This document shows, in pieces, positions 1 through 8,168 of a stretch of 30,496 nucleotides of DNA; positions within the stretch are counted from its first letter, which is position 1; each line of letters begins with the position of its first letter. This DNA comes from an uncultured Lachnospiraceae bacterium (GTDB lineage Bacteria; Bacillota; Clostridia; Lachnospirales; Lachnospiraceae): positions 1-30,496 of the forward strand of contig CAJUBR010000033.1 of the NCBI GenBank assembly GCA_910584695.1. Reading direction: 5' to 3'. The translations under genes and the position numbers were made by a program. Below the pieces are notes generated by a model. That model ran no database searches, was not told the DNA's origin, and saw only the letters and a program-made list of their open reading frames with translations.

Positions 1-163
1 AGCCTAGGACTTTGCACTTGCTGCAAAGTCCGTAAGAATGTGTATATTCTGCCAAACGGGAATCCGGCGCTTTGCCGAAGGCAAACTTTAAATGAGCTGG
101 ATTCGTAACTATGAAGCCAAAGGCCGAATAGTTACAAATGCATGGATAAAAAATGTGCATATA
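1..163. repeat. structured non-coding segment with serial hairpins
   Basis: No convincing gene is seen here. The stretch holds a run of inverted repeats: a perfect 10-bp stem at 7-16/22-31 (GGACTTTGCA with TGCAAAGTCC), a short stem around 72-86 (TTTGCC/GGCAAA), and GTAACTAT/ATAGTTAC around 106-136 enclosing GCC-AAA-GGC. It ends just before the promoter of the first gene. It may be a dispersed palindromic repeat or the tail of an element that begins outside the window. The function is unknown. Confidence 0.45.
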
Positions 164-192
164 GTGACAAAAAGGATATTATATGTTATAAT
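164..192 (+). promoter_or_regulatory. sigma-70 type promoter for the first gene
   Basis: A -35 box GTGACA (164-169) and a perfect TATAAT -10 box (187-192) are separated by exactly 17 bases. A TG one base upstream of the -10 gives it extended -10 character. Transcription would start near 199, leaving a leader of about 65 bases before the ATG at 264. Confidence 0.7.
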
Positions 193-263
193 ATAAAGAA
201 ATACTAAAGTGCTGTTTCTTATTGTTGTAATTGGGAATTAAAATGATTAAGGAGGGCTGCTTT

Positions 264-983
264 ATGGGTGTATCAGGACAAAAGTTCAATTTACCACAGA
301 TGAAGGAATATTTTGAAATGCAGATACCAAATATCAGAGTTCTGAGTGATCTGACGCTAAGTGAGACCGATTTTAGAAGCTTAGGTGCAAAACTTAAATC
401 AGCCTTTTCTTTTACAGACCGGAAAGACGGAATCGAAGATATCATGATATGCTATCTGGTATACTGGGTTTATGCGTTGCTTTACTGGGATGAGGAAACC
501 GGAATTCATGATGAACTGACTGATTTTTGTGCAGATTTGCCCCAGTATCAGATCAGACATCATTTTGAGATGTTGTTGGATACATTTGCAGACTATAATA
601 TAGAAAAATTCAACTATCAGGATGAAAATGTAGAAGAACTTTGTTCCAAACTGATTGCCCGACATGCGGGCATTCCGAATGACGAAAAGTATCTGGTGTT
701 TGAAATGATAGATGATTACCGTAATCAAAACGTATCCATAGATACGATGATGGCAGATATTTATGCACATCTTCCATTTAAAAGCCAATACATATTCTCA
801 TTATTAGATGAGGCTTCCAGACAGAATATGATTTGGGAAATCCGTACGATTATGGCTGAGATTTGTTCGCAGGTATATACGCGGAAAGAACTGTTGGACA
901 AGTATCCCCGTACATCTATTAGTTTGATTGACTACTGCTTTTACTGGCAGGAAGGAAAAGCACTTTTGAATCAGGCAAGATAA
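264..983 (+). CDS. hypothetical protein, 239 aa
   Basis: This is a soluble-looking protein of unknown function that I do not recognise as a named family. The ATG at 264 is preferred over an upstream in-frame ATG at 231 because it follows a strong AAGGAGG site at the right spacing. The protein begins MGVSGQKFNLPQMKEYFEMQ, is rich in acidic and aromatic residues and looks mostly helical. There is no signal peptide or clear membrane segment, although a hydrophobic patch (IMICYLVYWVYALLYW) lies about 60-75 residues in. The gene is alone on the plus strand, has its own good promoter, and ends at a hairpin shared with the convergent rnpB. The regulatory role of its leader, if any, is not visible. 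Confidence 0.75.
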   Translation: MGVSGQKFNLPQMKEYFEMQIPNIRVLSDLTLSETDFRSLGAKLKSAFSFTDRKDGIEDIMICYLVYWVYALLYWDEETGIHDELTDFCADLPQYQIRHHFEMLLDTFADYNIEKFNYQDENVEELCSKLIARHAGIPNDEKYLVFEMIDDYRNQNVSIDTMMADIYAHLPFKSQYIFSLLDEASRQNMIWEIRTIMAEICSQVYTRKELLDKYPRTSISLIDYCFYWQEGKALLNQAR

Positions 984-986
984 AAT

Positions 987-1028
987 AAAGCCAAATGAAG
1001 ATATCGTATAACGATTTCATTTGGCTTT
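987..1028. terminator. bidirectional terminator between the first gene and rnpB
   Basis: A 13-base perfect inverted repeat (AAAGCCAAATGAA at 987-999, TTCATTTGGCTTT at 1016-1028) continues inward as ATCGT/ACGAT. It sits directly after the stop codon of the plus-strand gene and beyond the 3' end of the minus-strand RNase P RNA, so it can serve both convergent transcripts. On the minus strand the stem is followed by a T-rich tail. Confidence 0.75.
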
Positions 1029-1075
1029 ACGCTATTTTGTATAACATTCTATACACTGAATCTCATATGATAAAT

Positions 1076-1416
1076 GACTCAGACGATAAGCCGGGTTATG
1101 TCTTGAATGATCATCTATCTAGACCTGTTGTTACCAACAGGTTCAAGCGACCTACCCGAAAACGTGACGGGCCGCCACATCGTTCTCTGTTCGGTCTTGC
1201 TTCGGATGGGGTTTACAGAGCCTGCTTTGTTACCAAAACAGCGGTGAGCTCTTACCTCGCCTTTCCACCCTTACCAGAAGACTGGCGGTATATTTCTGTT
1301 GCACTAGCCTGGGAGTCACCTCCACCGGACGTTATCCGGCATCCTGCCCTATGAAGCCCGGACTTTCCTCACCTGCAACCTTTCGGTTTTGCAGCCGCGA
1401 TCATTTGTCTGAGTCG
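1076..1416 (-). ncRNA. rnpB: RNase P RNA, bacterial type A
   Basis: This is the catalytic RNA of ribonuclease P, which matures tRNA 5' ends. On the minus strand the conserved core reads GAGGAAAGTCCGGGC near the 5' side (around 1355-1375), then ACAGAAA, GGTAAGGGTGGAAAGG and GTAAGAGCTCACCG. The 3' side has the long-range partner segment ending CCCGGCTTATCGTCTGAGTC. The terminal P1 helix pairs GACTCAGAC at the 5' end with GTCTGAGTC at the 3' end (1076-1084), which sets the limits to within a few bases. A promoter and a terminator flank it. An open frame across the same bases on the plus strand is an artefact of this RNA. Confidence 0.95.
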
Positions 1417-1422
1417 AACCTC

Positions 1423-1451
1423 ATTTTATCATACAAAAAAGAGTTCTTCAA
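1423..1451 (-). promoter_or_regulatory. promoter of rnpB
   Basis: On the minus strand, TTGAAG (1451-1446) and TAAAAT (1428-1423) are separated by 17 bases. They place the start about seven bases downstream, at the first base of the P1 helix of the RNase P RNA. Confidence 0.65.
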
Positions 1452-1500
1452 GAGTCAATTATACTTTACATAGGAATTAAAATCACTTGTTATGAATAAA

Positions 1501-3159
1501 CTATACCGGGAAACAGCTTCCTCCAACAAACTCGCGTAAAATGCTGTTATTCGGTATATTTTCCGAACTAACTCCAAGAAAATAATCTAAAAACTTAAGC
1601 AGCCTTTTCGCCTCCTGATATTCCTTTGCACTGGCTGGAATTGCAAAAAGCAGTGGTTCTACATATGGCTTAATTACACTTAATTCGTAAATTAAAGCAG
1701 AATTAAACATGGCATCCGCTTCCTCCTGATACGGAAAAATATTACGCTCCTCACCCCTTCTTACCGACTCCCACATGGCAATCGTCTTTTGAGCACTGTT
1801 TCCCCTTGTTCTGGCATCTCTTACAATTCTTCTGATCAAACGTCCATCTGTTGTGGCAATGCGGTTATGTTCGTCTACGTTCAACTGGGTAAGTGCACTG
1901 ATATATATTTTAAATTTACTTTCCTCGGGAAGTTTCTCGGACATGATAGGATTTAATCCGTGAATTCCCTCAATCACCAAAACATCATTTTTCTGGAGCT
2001 CCATAACATTCCCTTTATATTCTCTTCTTCCAAGAAGAAAATTAAATGTTGGCATCCTTACTGTTTCTCCATTTAGAAGTTTCACAATATCCTCATTAAA
2101 TTTTGCCGTATCAACCGCTTCAACACATTCAAAATCATAATTTCCATACTCATCTTTCGGTGTAAGTTCTCTGTCCACAAAATAATTATCAAGTGCAATT
2201 GGATGTGGCATTAATCCCAATGCTCTTAACTGGATGCTTAACCTATGCGAAAAAGAAGTCTTTCCCGACGAACTTGGTCCTGCAATCAGAATAACCTTCT
2301 TATCCTCCCGCTTAATTCTTCCTGCAATTTCAGCAATGTTCTTTTCCTGTAATGCCTCCTGAACCAGCATCAGGTCATTCATTCCTCCATCTGCAATGAC
2401 ATCATTCAAGCCCCCCACCGTATCTACATTTAACATCACCCCCCAATCATCTGACTGCTTCATCACCTGAAACAACTTATTCTGGGGATGAAATTCCGGT
2501 ACAACAAACGGATTCTTCCGGTCCGGCATTTGAAGCACAAAACCTTCCTCATACTTATGTAACGCAAAATAACCAAGATATCCGGTAGAGGGTACCATAA
2601 ACCCGTAATAGTAATCTTCAAAATCATCCAGCCGATAAACATTTGCATTGGAGGCTCTACGATAGCGGAATAGCTGCACTTTATCATTTCTTCCCTGCTT
2701 TTTAAATCGTTTTATTAAATCATGGGAACTATATGTATATTTCTCAATCGGAATGTCTGCCTTTACCATACTTTCCATCTTTTCTGCCACCCTATCCAAC
2801 AGTTCCTGTGAAACCTTTTCCTTTTTACTGTCCAATTCACAATAAAATCCCTTACTTAATGAAAATAATACCCGGATTCTTCCTGTAGTACCCCTCTCTT
2901 TTAACACCTCACGAAACGCTTTCATCATCATAATGATCATACTTCTTTTATACGTGGAAAGACCTATCTTTTCTGCTGTAGTTACAAACTCAATCTTTGC
3001 ATTTTCCTTTACCTTTTTATAAAGCTCACAAAGATGTCCGTTACGATAGGCAAGCACGATATCACCCTTTTCACTGTTTCCATACCGTTTTGCAAGTTCT
3101 TCCAGACTGATATCTTCTGCCACCTCATATTCCTTATTTTCAATATATACCGTTATCAT
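1501..3159 (-). CDS. nucleoside kinase, TGS-like N-terminus plus uridine kinase domain
   Basis: A 552-aa protein with a P-loop kinase domain in its second half. The Walker A motif GPSSSGKT is at about residues 294-301, followed by the uridine-kinase-like LDNYFVDRELTPKDEYGNYD segment and VLVIEGIHGLNP. The first about 65 residues (MITVYIENKEYEV onward) have the beta-grasp pattern of a TGS domain, and the middle resembles the threonyl-tRNA-synthetase second additional domain. This fusion is widespread in Clostridia and usually annotated as nucleoside (uridine) kinase. It probably phosphorylates uridine or cytidine, though the substrate is not proven by sequence. The ATG at 3159 is chosen over one at 3168 because GAGGAG abuts the latter but is well spaced from the former. 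It is transcribed separately from nif3 upstream, across a long palindrome. Confidence 0.85.
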   Translation of the reverse strand: MITVYIENKEYEVAEDISLEELAKRYGNSEKGDIVLAYRNGHLCELYKKVKENAKIEFVTTAEKIGLSTYKRSMIIMMMKAFREVLKERGTTGRIRVLFSLSKGFYCELDSKKEKVSQELLDRVAEKMESMVKADIPIEKYTYSSHDLIKRFKKQGRNDKVQLFRYRRASNANVYRLDDFEDYYYGFMVPSTGYLGYFALHKYEEGFVLQMPDRKNPFVVPEFHPQNKLFQVMKQSDDWGVMLNVDTVGGLNDVIADGGMNDLMLVQEALQEKNIAEIAGRIKREDKKVILIAGPSSSGKTSFSHRLSIQLRALGLMPHPIALDNYFVDRELTPKDEYGNYDFECVEAVDTAKFNEDIVKLLNGETVRMPTFNFLLGRREYKGNVMELQKNDVLVIEGIHGLNPIMSEKLPEESKFKIYISALTQLNVDEHNRIATTDGRLIRRIVRDARTRGNSAQKTIAMWESVRRGEERNIFPYQEEADAMFNSALIYELSVIKPYVEPLLFAIPASAKEYQEAKRLLKFLDYFLGVSSENIPNNSILREFVGGSCFPV

Positions 3160-3201
3160 AAATATCATCTCCTCGTATAATATTTTTTATAATAGATAAT
3201 T

Positions 3202-3323
3202 GCGAAACTCTATTTTCGTTACCGACCGTTGTACAATATAAACAATATTAACGCTGGGCACGCTTGTGCTGCTTATGATATTGTTTATATTGCACAACTA
3301 GATTTTGAAAATAGCGGGTTTCA
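3202..3323. repeat. long imperfect palindrome, MITE-like
   Basis: A perfect 15-bp inverted repeat (CAATATAAACAATAT at 3234-3248, its complement at 3278-3292) is extended outward by GTTGT/ACAAC and by a GAAAC...CTATTTTC / GAAAATAG...GTTTC pair. This gives arms of almost 50 bases around a loop of about 30. It lies between nif3 and the nucleoside kinase gene and has no T tract in the minus direction, so it is not a simple terminator. A miniature inverted-repeat element is the best guess. Confidence 0.6.
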
Positions 3324-3338
3324 CAAATGCCTATATCT

Positions 3339-4136
3339 TTATAACACTTTGGCTGGACAGCCGGTATCTACTGTAACTATATCTAACTTTTCATCCTTCA
3401 GCATCGTTTTCAGATAATCATATAAATATGGAATAAAAATATGCTCTAAACCATAATGTGTTGCATCAATCACACTGAGTCCCATATCCATTGCATCCAG
3501 TCCATCATGATGTCCAATATCTCCTGTCAGATAAAGAGAATATCCTTTTTCTTTTACTCTGGCTATTTCACTTTTTCCGGAACCTGGCATTACCGCAATA
3601 TGGTCATATACATTCTCTTTTTCGTCGCTTCGCTGATAAAGCAGAACATACGGAAGATCAAATCTTTTCTTTACGTACTCTGCGACCTGCTCTGCCGTCA
3701 TCGGCTTGGGAAGCCTTCCATATCTCCCCATTCCGGCATCACTGCATCTGTCTGTTTCAATAGGACTGGTATCTGATAAATTCAGATACTGCTCACTGGC
3801 AGCTAATTCTGCCATGCCGCCGACGGTATCAAAATTCGTATGCATTGCATAATAACAAATACCATACTCTGCTAAAGTAAGAACTTTTGCGGTCGTAAAG
3901 TGTTCTCCATTCACTTTCTTGATGGAGGAAAAAATCATTGGATGATGCGTAATCAACAAATCCGCTTGTTCTTTAACGGCAGTAGAAATAACTTCCTCCG
4001 AGGCATCTAATGCGATAACGATCTTTTTTACCTCTTTATCTTTTCTTCCTACCAACAGTCCAACATTATCCCAATCGCATGCGTATTCTATTGGCGAAAG
4101 AGTCTCTAATATCTTTATAATTTCTTGACATTTCAT
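3339..4136 (-). CDS. Nif3-like dinuclear metal centre protein
   Basis: A 265-aa member of the Nif3/YqfO family, annotated as GTP cyclohydrolase 1 type 2 homologue. The biochemical role of the family is unsettled. Metal-ligand motifs are visible: LLITHHPMIF early on, MHTNFDTVGGM in the middle, and near the C-terminus GDIGHHDGLDAMDMG followed by DATHYGLE. The ATG at 4136 follows a GGAGGG site and overlaps the trmK stop as ATGA, so the two genes are probably translationally coupled. Upstream in-frame codons to 4199 lie inside trmK and are not favoured. The length is typical of the short family members that lack the inserted PII-like domain. Confidence 0.9.
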   Translation of the reverse strand: MKCQEIIKILETLSPIEYACDWDNVGLLVGRKDKEVKKIVIALDASEEVISTAVKEQADLLITHHPMIFSSIKKVNGEHFTTAKVLTLAEYGICYYAMHTNFDTVGGMAELAASEQYLNLSDTSPIETDRCSDAGMGRYGRLPKPMTAEQVAEYVKKRFDLPYVLLYQRSDEKENVYDHIAVMPGSGKSEIARVKEKGYSLYLTGDIGHHDGLDAMDMGLSVIDATHYGLEHIFIPYLYDYLKTMLKDEKLDIVTVDTGCPAKVL

Positions 4137-4897
4137 ATGTATCCCTCCAAGTTTACATAATATCTCAATGCTTCTTGATTCATCTCCCTTTCTTTCCAAA
4201 CGAAGTTCTTTCTTTTTACTGTCCTCTCCGAAATCATCTTACCCGTTCTTTGAGAATCCCCCACAATATCGGTAAGTTTCATCAAAAGAGACTCCAGTGC
4301 ATTTTTTTCTTTTTTTAGATATCCATACAGTATATCATCACGATGCTCTAAATTATAACGTCCATATTGCAATTCCACCTCATCATATTTCCGCTTTTCC
4401 GTACCCGGTTCCGCTTTGATAACGGTATAGTACTTCCCCTCATCCAGCAACATTTTTTCCCGCACAATATGATATGCATGTTCCTGTATAAATATCCTTA
4501 TTTCACGGATATCCGATTGGGGCTGTAAAATCAAAGCAGGTCGTTTTTCCTTTGAATCCAACACTTTTTTACCCTTTTCCAAAATACTCTGCATCAAAAG
4601 ACCACCCATGCCGGCAATCACCACAGAATCTGCTTCTCCTTCCGAAAGCCTGTCAAGACCGTCACTTAAACGTAATTCGATCCTTTCCTCCATATCATAG
4701 GCTGCTACATTCTTTCTTGCAATCTCCAAAGGACCCGACCGTACATCCATCGCCACTACTCTTTCGGCAATCTTCCGCTCTATCAAGGCAATCGACACAT
4801 ATGCGTGATCACATCCTATATCTGCAACAGCAAAGGACCGCGGTGAAACCATATTCACCACAGTCTCCATTCTTTTCGATAATACAATGTCTTTCAT
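4133..4897 (-). CDS. trmK: tRNA (adenine-22-N1)-methyltransferase
   Basis: A 254-aa class I SAM-dependent methyltransferase of the TrmK (COG2384) family, which methylates adenine 22 in the D loop of some tRNAs. The glycine-rich SAM motif VADIGCDHAYVSIAL is at about residues 23-37. It is followed by VVAMDVRSGPLEIARKN, the acidic LSDGLDRL segment and VVIAGMGG. The lysine-rich C-terminal region forms the helical tail typical of the family. The gene lies just downstream of rpoD (15-base gap) and overlaps nif3 by four bases. This rpoD-trmK-nif3 order is conserved in Firmicutes. Confidence 0.92.
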   Translation of the reverse strand: MKDIVLSKRMETVVNMVSPRSFAVADIGCDHAYVSIALIERKIAERVVAMDVRSGPLEIARKNVAAYDMEERIELRLSDGLDRLSEGEADSVVIAGMGGLLMQSILEKGKKVLDSKEKRPALILQPQSDIREIRIFIQEHAYHIVREKMLLDEGKYYTVIKAEPGTEKRKYDEVELQYGRYNLEHRDDILYGYLKKEKNALESLLMKLTDIVGDSQRTGKMISERTVKRKNFVWKEREMNQEALRYYVNLEGYI

Positions 4898-4912
4898 TTA
4901 TTCTCCGGTATC

Positions 4913-6139
4913 CTACTCCAAATAATCTCTTAACTTTCTGCTTCGGCTGGGATGTCTCAGTTTACGGAGTGCCTTTGCCTCAATCTGACGAATCCTCTCT
5001 CTCGTTACTTTAAATTCTTTTCCAACTTCCTCTAATGTTCTGGCACGACCATCATCCAAACCAAATCGAAGCCGTAATACCTTTTGTTCTCGTTCAGTAA
5101 GAGTAGACAACACCTCCACCAACTGTTCCTTTAACAAAGTAAATGCCGCTGCATCTGCTGGTACCGGTACATTTTCATCCTGAATAAAATCTCCTAAATG
5201 GCTATCTTCCTCCTCTCCAATCGGAGTTTCCAACGAAACCGGTTCCTGAGAAATCTTAAGAATGTCTCTTACACGTTCAACCGGAACTTCCATCTGTTCC
5301 GCAATCTCCTCTGGCGACGGTTCCCTTCCTAATTCCTGAAGCAGCTGACGGGATACACGAATTAACTTATTAATGGTTTCTACCATATGAACCGGAATAC
5401 GGATCGTTCTTGCCTGATCTGCAATGGCCCTTGTAATCGCCTGCCGGATCCACCATGTTGCATAGGTGGAAAACTTATATCCTTTGCGATAATCAAATTT
5501 TTCAACTGCCTTGATCAGTCCAAGATTCCCTTCCTGAATCAAATCAAGAAATAGCATACCTCTCCCAACATATCGTTTTGCAATACTTACAACAAGACGT
5601 AAATTAGCCTCTGCCAGTTTCTTTTTTGCGTAATCACCCTGATTCACCAAATCTTCCAGTTCTTTCTTTGCATCACCATCCAGACTGTCACCATACTCTG
5701 TCAATTGGGATTTTGCAAACTCTCCGGCCTCCATTTTCTGTGCCAGTTCAATTTCCTCTTCTGCACTTAAAAGCGGCACCTTGCCGATTTCTTTCAGATA
5801 CATACGAACAGGATCTTCGATGTTTGTTCCCTCCGGAACGGACAGATCTATTTTTTCCACAGCAAGCTCTTCATCACTTTCCACTTCCAACAGTGCATCT
5901 GCATCCGGTTCTTCATCCGTTTCCGAAATGGTAAGCACATCCACCTTATTCGCTTCAAGGAAATCAAAAATCTCCACCATACGTTCCGTTGTCAGCTCTA
6001 ACTCCTTGCATCCCGCAAAACAGGCAATAATTTCGTTATCCTCGATTACATTTTTCTTCTTCTTTGCGATTGCAAGTAGTTCATTTAATTTTTCCTGAAA
6101 CCTTATATCATCTGCAGTATTTGTTGTTTGTTCTTCCAT
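4913..6139 (-). CDS. rpoD: RNA polymerase primary sigma factor RpoD/SigA
   Basis: A 408-aa housekeeping sigma-70 factor. An acidic N-terminal region is followed by region 1.2 (DPVRMYLKEIGKVPLLSAEE) and region 2 with the core-binding and -10 recognition segments (LIQEGNLGLIKAVEKFDY, FSTYATWWIRQAITRAI). Region 3 comes next, then region 4 with the -35-binding helix-turn-helix (TLEEVGKEFKVTRERIRQIE), ending in the canonical HPSRSRKLRDYLE. The start follows AAGGAAGG. It is the third gene of the dgt-dnaG-rpoD operon, the usual macromolecular-synthesis arrangement. The promoters in this window match its consensus. Confidence 0.98.
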   Translation of the reverse strand: MEEQTTNTADDIRFQEKLNELLAIAKKKKNVIEDNEIIACFAGCKELELTTERMVEIFDFLEANKVDVLTISETDEEPDADALLEVESDEELAVEKIDLSVPEGTNIEDPVRMYLKEIGKVPLLSAEEEIELAQKMEAGEFAKSQLTEYGDSLDGDAKKELEDLVNQGDYAKKKLAEANLRLVVSIAKRYVGRGMLFLDLIQEGNLGLIKAVEKFDYRKGYKFSTYATWWIRQAITRAIADQARTIRIPVHMVETINKLIRVSRQLLQELGREPSPEEIAEQMEVPVERVRDILKISQEPVSLETPIGEEEDSHLGDFIQDENVPVPADAAAFTLLKEQLVEVLSTLTEREQKVLRLRFGLDDGRARTLEEVGKEFKVTRERIRQIEAKALRKLRHPSRSRKLRDYLE

Positions 6140-6215
6140 TTTTCCTTCCTTCCTAAAACGGCTATTTTAAGCCTTTATCTTTCTTATAAAATATATTTAT
6201 AATATCTTTCAATTT

Positions 6216-7988
6216 TTATAAATTAATTTGTAACCTGTTCGTTTCAATTCTTTCTTGTATCAGCTTTCCCGTTTTTGTCAAATCACCCTTGGCATTTTCT
6301 ATCTGATGTTGTATACTCCTTAGTTTTACCCTTTTTACCAAATCTGTAATCACTTTTGACTTTTCACCCTGACTAATCTCCATCTCAAAGTTCTGCTGCA
6401 TAATGCCGGATACCTTTTCATGCTCTTCTCTGCTCTGATAGTGACTGATAATGGCAGCCGGGGTTACCTTTCCATCCTTACTATATTGATCAAACAATTC
6501 CGTCGCAATGCTGTGATAAACCGGTTCAAAAAAATCGTCTGCCGTAATCTTTCCCTTTAATACCTCAAACAGGGAATTTTCATTAATCAGCCACGTGATC
6601 AAAAGTCTTTCCGCTTTCAAAAATTTCTTCTCTTTTTCGTCTTCCGGTGATCTTCGTTCGGACCGTTCCCGAAAAACAGACGTATCCGTCCGTCCCGCAT
6701 TTGCTATTCCATACCGGGTAACTGCCTCCTTCAGATTCTCCGGGTCAATATCATACTCTTTTGCCACACTATCCGTATAATTTTTACGTTCCAATGGATC
6801 CGTAATCATACAAAGATGCTTTGCTGCCTCCTTTTGGAACTGTGTTCTTTCCTGTGGGTCTTCCTGGTCATAATTATTAGCCAAAATACGGATTTCAAAC
6901 ATCGTACCACTTAATGCCTCATCGATCCGTTTTTCAAAGCTGTCTGTCCCCTCTGTCTGAATCAACTCATCGGGATCTTTATACGGTTTTAATGAAATAA
7001 CCCTTGCAGACATTTCAAATTCCCTCATAATCTCAAGTGCCCGAAGTGCCGCTTTCGTTCCTGCTTCATCACTGTCATATGCCAGATAAACGTGATCCGT
7101 AAAACGTTTTACCAAATTCACCTGTCCTACAGTAAGTGCTGTTCCAAGAGATGCCACTGCGTTATCAAAGCCTGCCTGATGCATGGAAATCACATCCATA
7201 TATCCCTCACAGAAAATAATTCCATGTCTTTTGCTTTTCTTTGCCAGATTCAAGCCATATAAATTCCGGCTTTTATCAAATACCGGTGTATCCTGGGTAT
7301 TGATATATTTGGGTTTTCCATCTCCCATGACGCGACCGCCAAATCCAATCACCCTGTTATTGGTATCTATAATAGGATACATTACCCTGTTCCAAAAACG
7401 ATCAGTTCCCCCTTGCTTTTCATCAAATTTTACTAATCCGGAATCCTTTAATTCTTCATCCTTATAGCCTTTCTTTCTTAAGTATTTGTATAAATCATCA
7501 CTATATACATCTGAAAATCCAAGACCGAACTTATTTATCGTTTCATCTGTCAAACCTCTGTTTTTCAAATATTTCATTGCATTGGTGCCGTGTTCACTTT
7601 TTAGCAGATAATGAAAATATGCAGCAGCCAGCTTATTCATATCCTTAATCTTTGTCCGTACGTCTGCCTGCTTCTTTGCTTCCGGTGTCATACTCTGTTC
7701 CGGCAGCTTCACACCTGCCCGCTCTGCCAAAGCTTCCACTGCTTCCGGAAAGGAATAATTTTCATGTTCCATTAAAAATGTATATACATTTCCACCTACA
7801 CCACATCCAAAGCAATGATACATCTGTTTTTCCCGGCTGACATGGAAAGAAGGGGTCTTTTCATGGTGAAACGGACAACAAGCCGAATAAGAGTTTCCTT
7901 TTTTCTTTAAGTTTACATAACTTCCAATTATATCTACAATATCATTTCTGGAACGCACCTCTTCTATCAAATCATCTGCATAATACAC
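6216..7988 (-). CDS. dnaG: DNA primase DnaG
   Basis: A primase of about 590 aa that makes RNA primers at the replication fork. The N-terminal CHC2 zinc finger has C38, H41, C59 and C62 (CCPFHHEKTPSFH through CFGCG). The TOPRIM catalytic domain shows IIFCEGYMDVISMHQAGFD and the DxD motif in VYLAYDSDEAGTKAA. The C-terminal part (about 440-590) is the DnaB-helicase-binding domain. There are three in-frame GTG candidates and no ATG. The GTG at 7988 is preferred because it gives the family-typical start (M)YYADDLIEEVRSRNDIVD and leaves AGGTGG at good spacing. Starts at 7997 or 8000 remain possible. The gap to rpoD is 76 bases. Confidence 0.95.
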   Translation of the reverse strand: MYYADDLIEEVRSRNDIVDIIGSYVNLKKKGNSYSACCPFHHEKTPSFHVSREKQMYHCFGCGVGGNVYTFLMEHENYSFPEAVEALAERAGVKLPEQSMTPEAKKQADVRTKIKDMNKLAAAYFHYLLKSEHGTNAMKYLKNRGLTDETINKFGLGFSDVYSDDLYKYLRKKGYKDEELKDSGLVKFDEKQGGTDRFWNRVMYPIIDTNNRVIGFGGRVMGDGKPKYINTQDTPVFDKSRNLYGLNLAKKSKRHGIIFCEGYMDVISMHQAGFDNAVASLGTALTVGQVNLVKRFTDHVYLAYDSDEAGTKAALRALEIMREFEMSARVISLKPYKDPDELIQTEGTDSFEKRIDEALSGTMFEIRILANNYDQEDPQERTQFQKEAAKHLCMITDPLERKNYTDSVAKEYDIDPENLKEAVTRYGIANAGRTDTSVFRERSERRSPEDEKEKKFLKAERLLITWLINENSLFEVLKGKITADDFFEPVYHSIATELFDQYSKDGKVTPAAIISHYQSREEHEKVSGIMQQNFEMEISQGEKSKVITDLVKRVKLRSIQHQIENAKGDLTKTGKLIQERIETNRLQINL

Positions 7989-8049
7989 CTTCTTCACCAC
8001 CTACTTTATGTTAACTATTTTACCGTTATTCTATTTCATTGATTTCCGT

Positions 8050-8166
8050 GAGCAACAAGTCAAATGGCTGTTTATAGACATTTGGCGACTGCCGCGAGAG
8101 TCACATCCCTCCGTTACTTTGCAGCGTTACAAAATTGATGCCCCGTCGCTTGCAGTGGGGTTGTTA
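8050..8166. repeat. structured GC-richer intergenic segment between dgt and dnaG
   Basis: This gap inside an operon contains a bulged hairpin (AGTCAAATG at 8058-8066 with CATTTGGCGACT at 8079-8090), then a GTTAC...GTTAC direct pair around 8114-8135 and a GC-richer stretch with CCCC/GGGG complementarity around 8141-8161. Its base composition is unlike the surrounding AT-rich gap. It reads like a dispersed structured repeat, and the last bases overlap the dgt stop. Confidence 0.35.
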
Positions 8167-8168
8167 AC

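Noticed and set aside
995..1354. Open reading frame of 119 codons on the plus strand
   Set aside because: It runs through the complement of RNase P RNA, whose conserved core explains the sequence.
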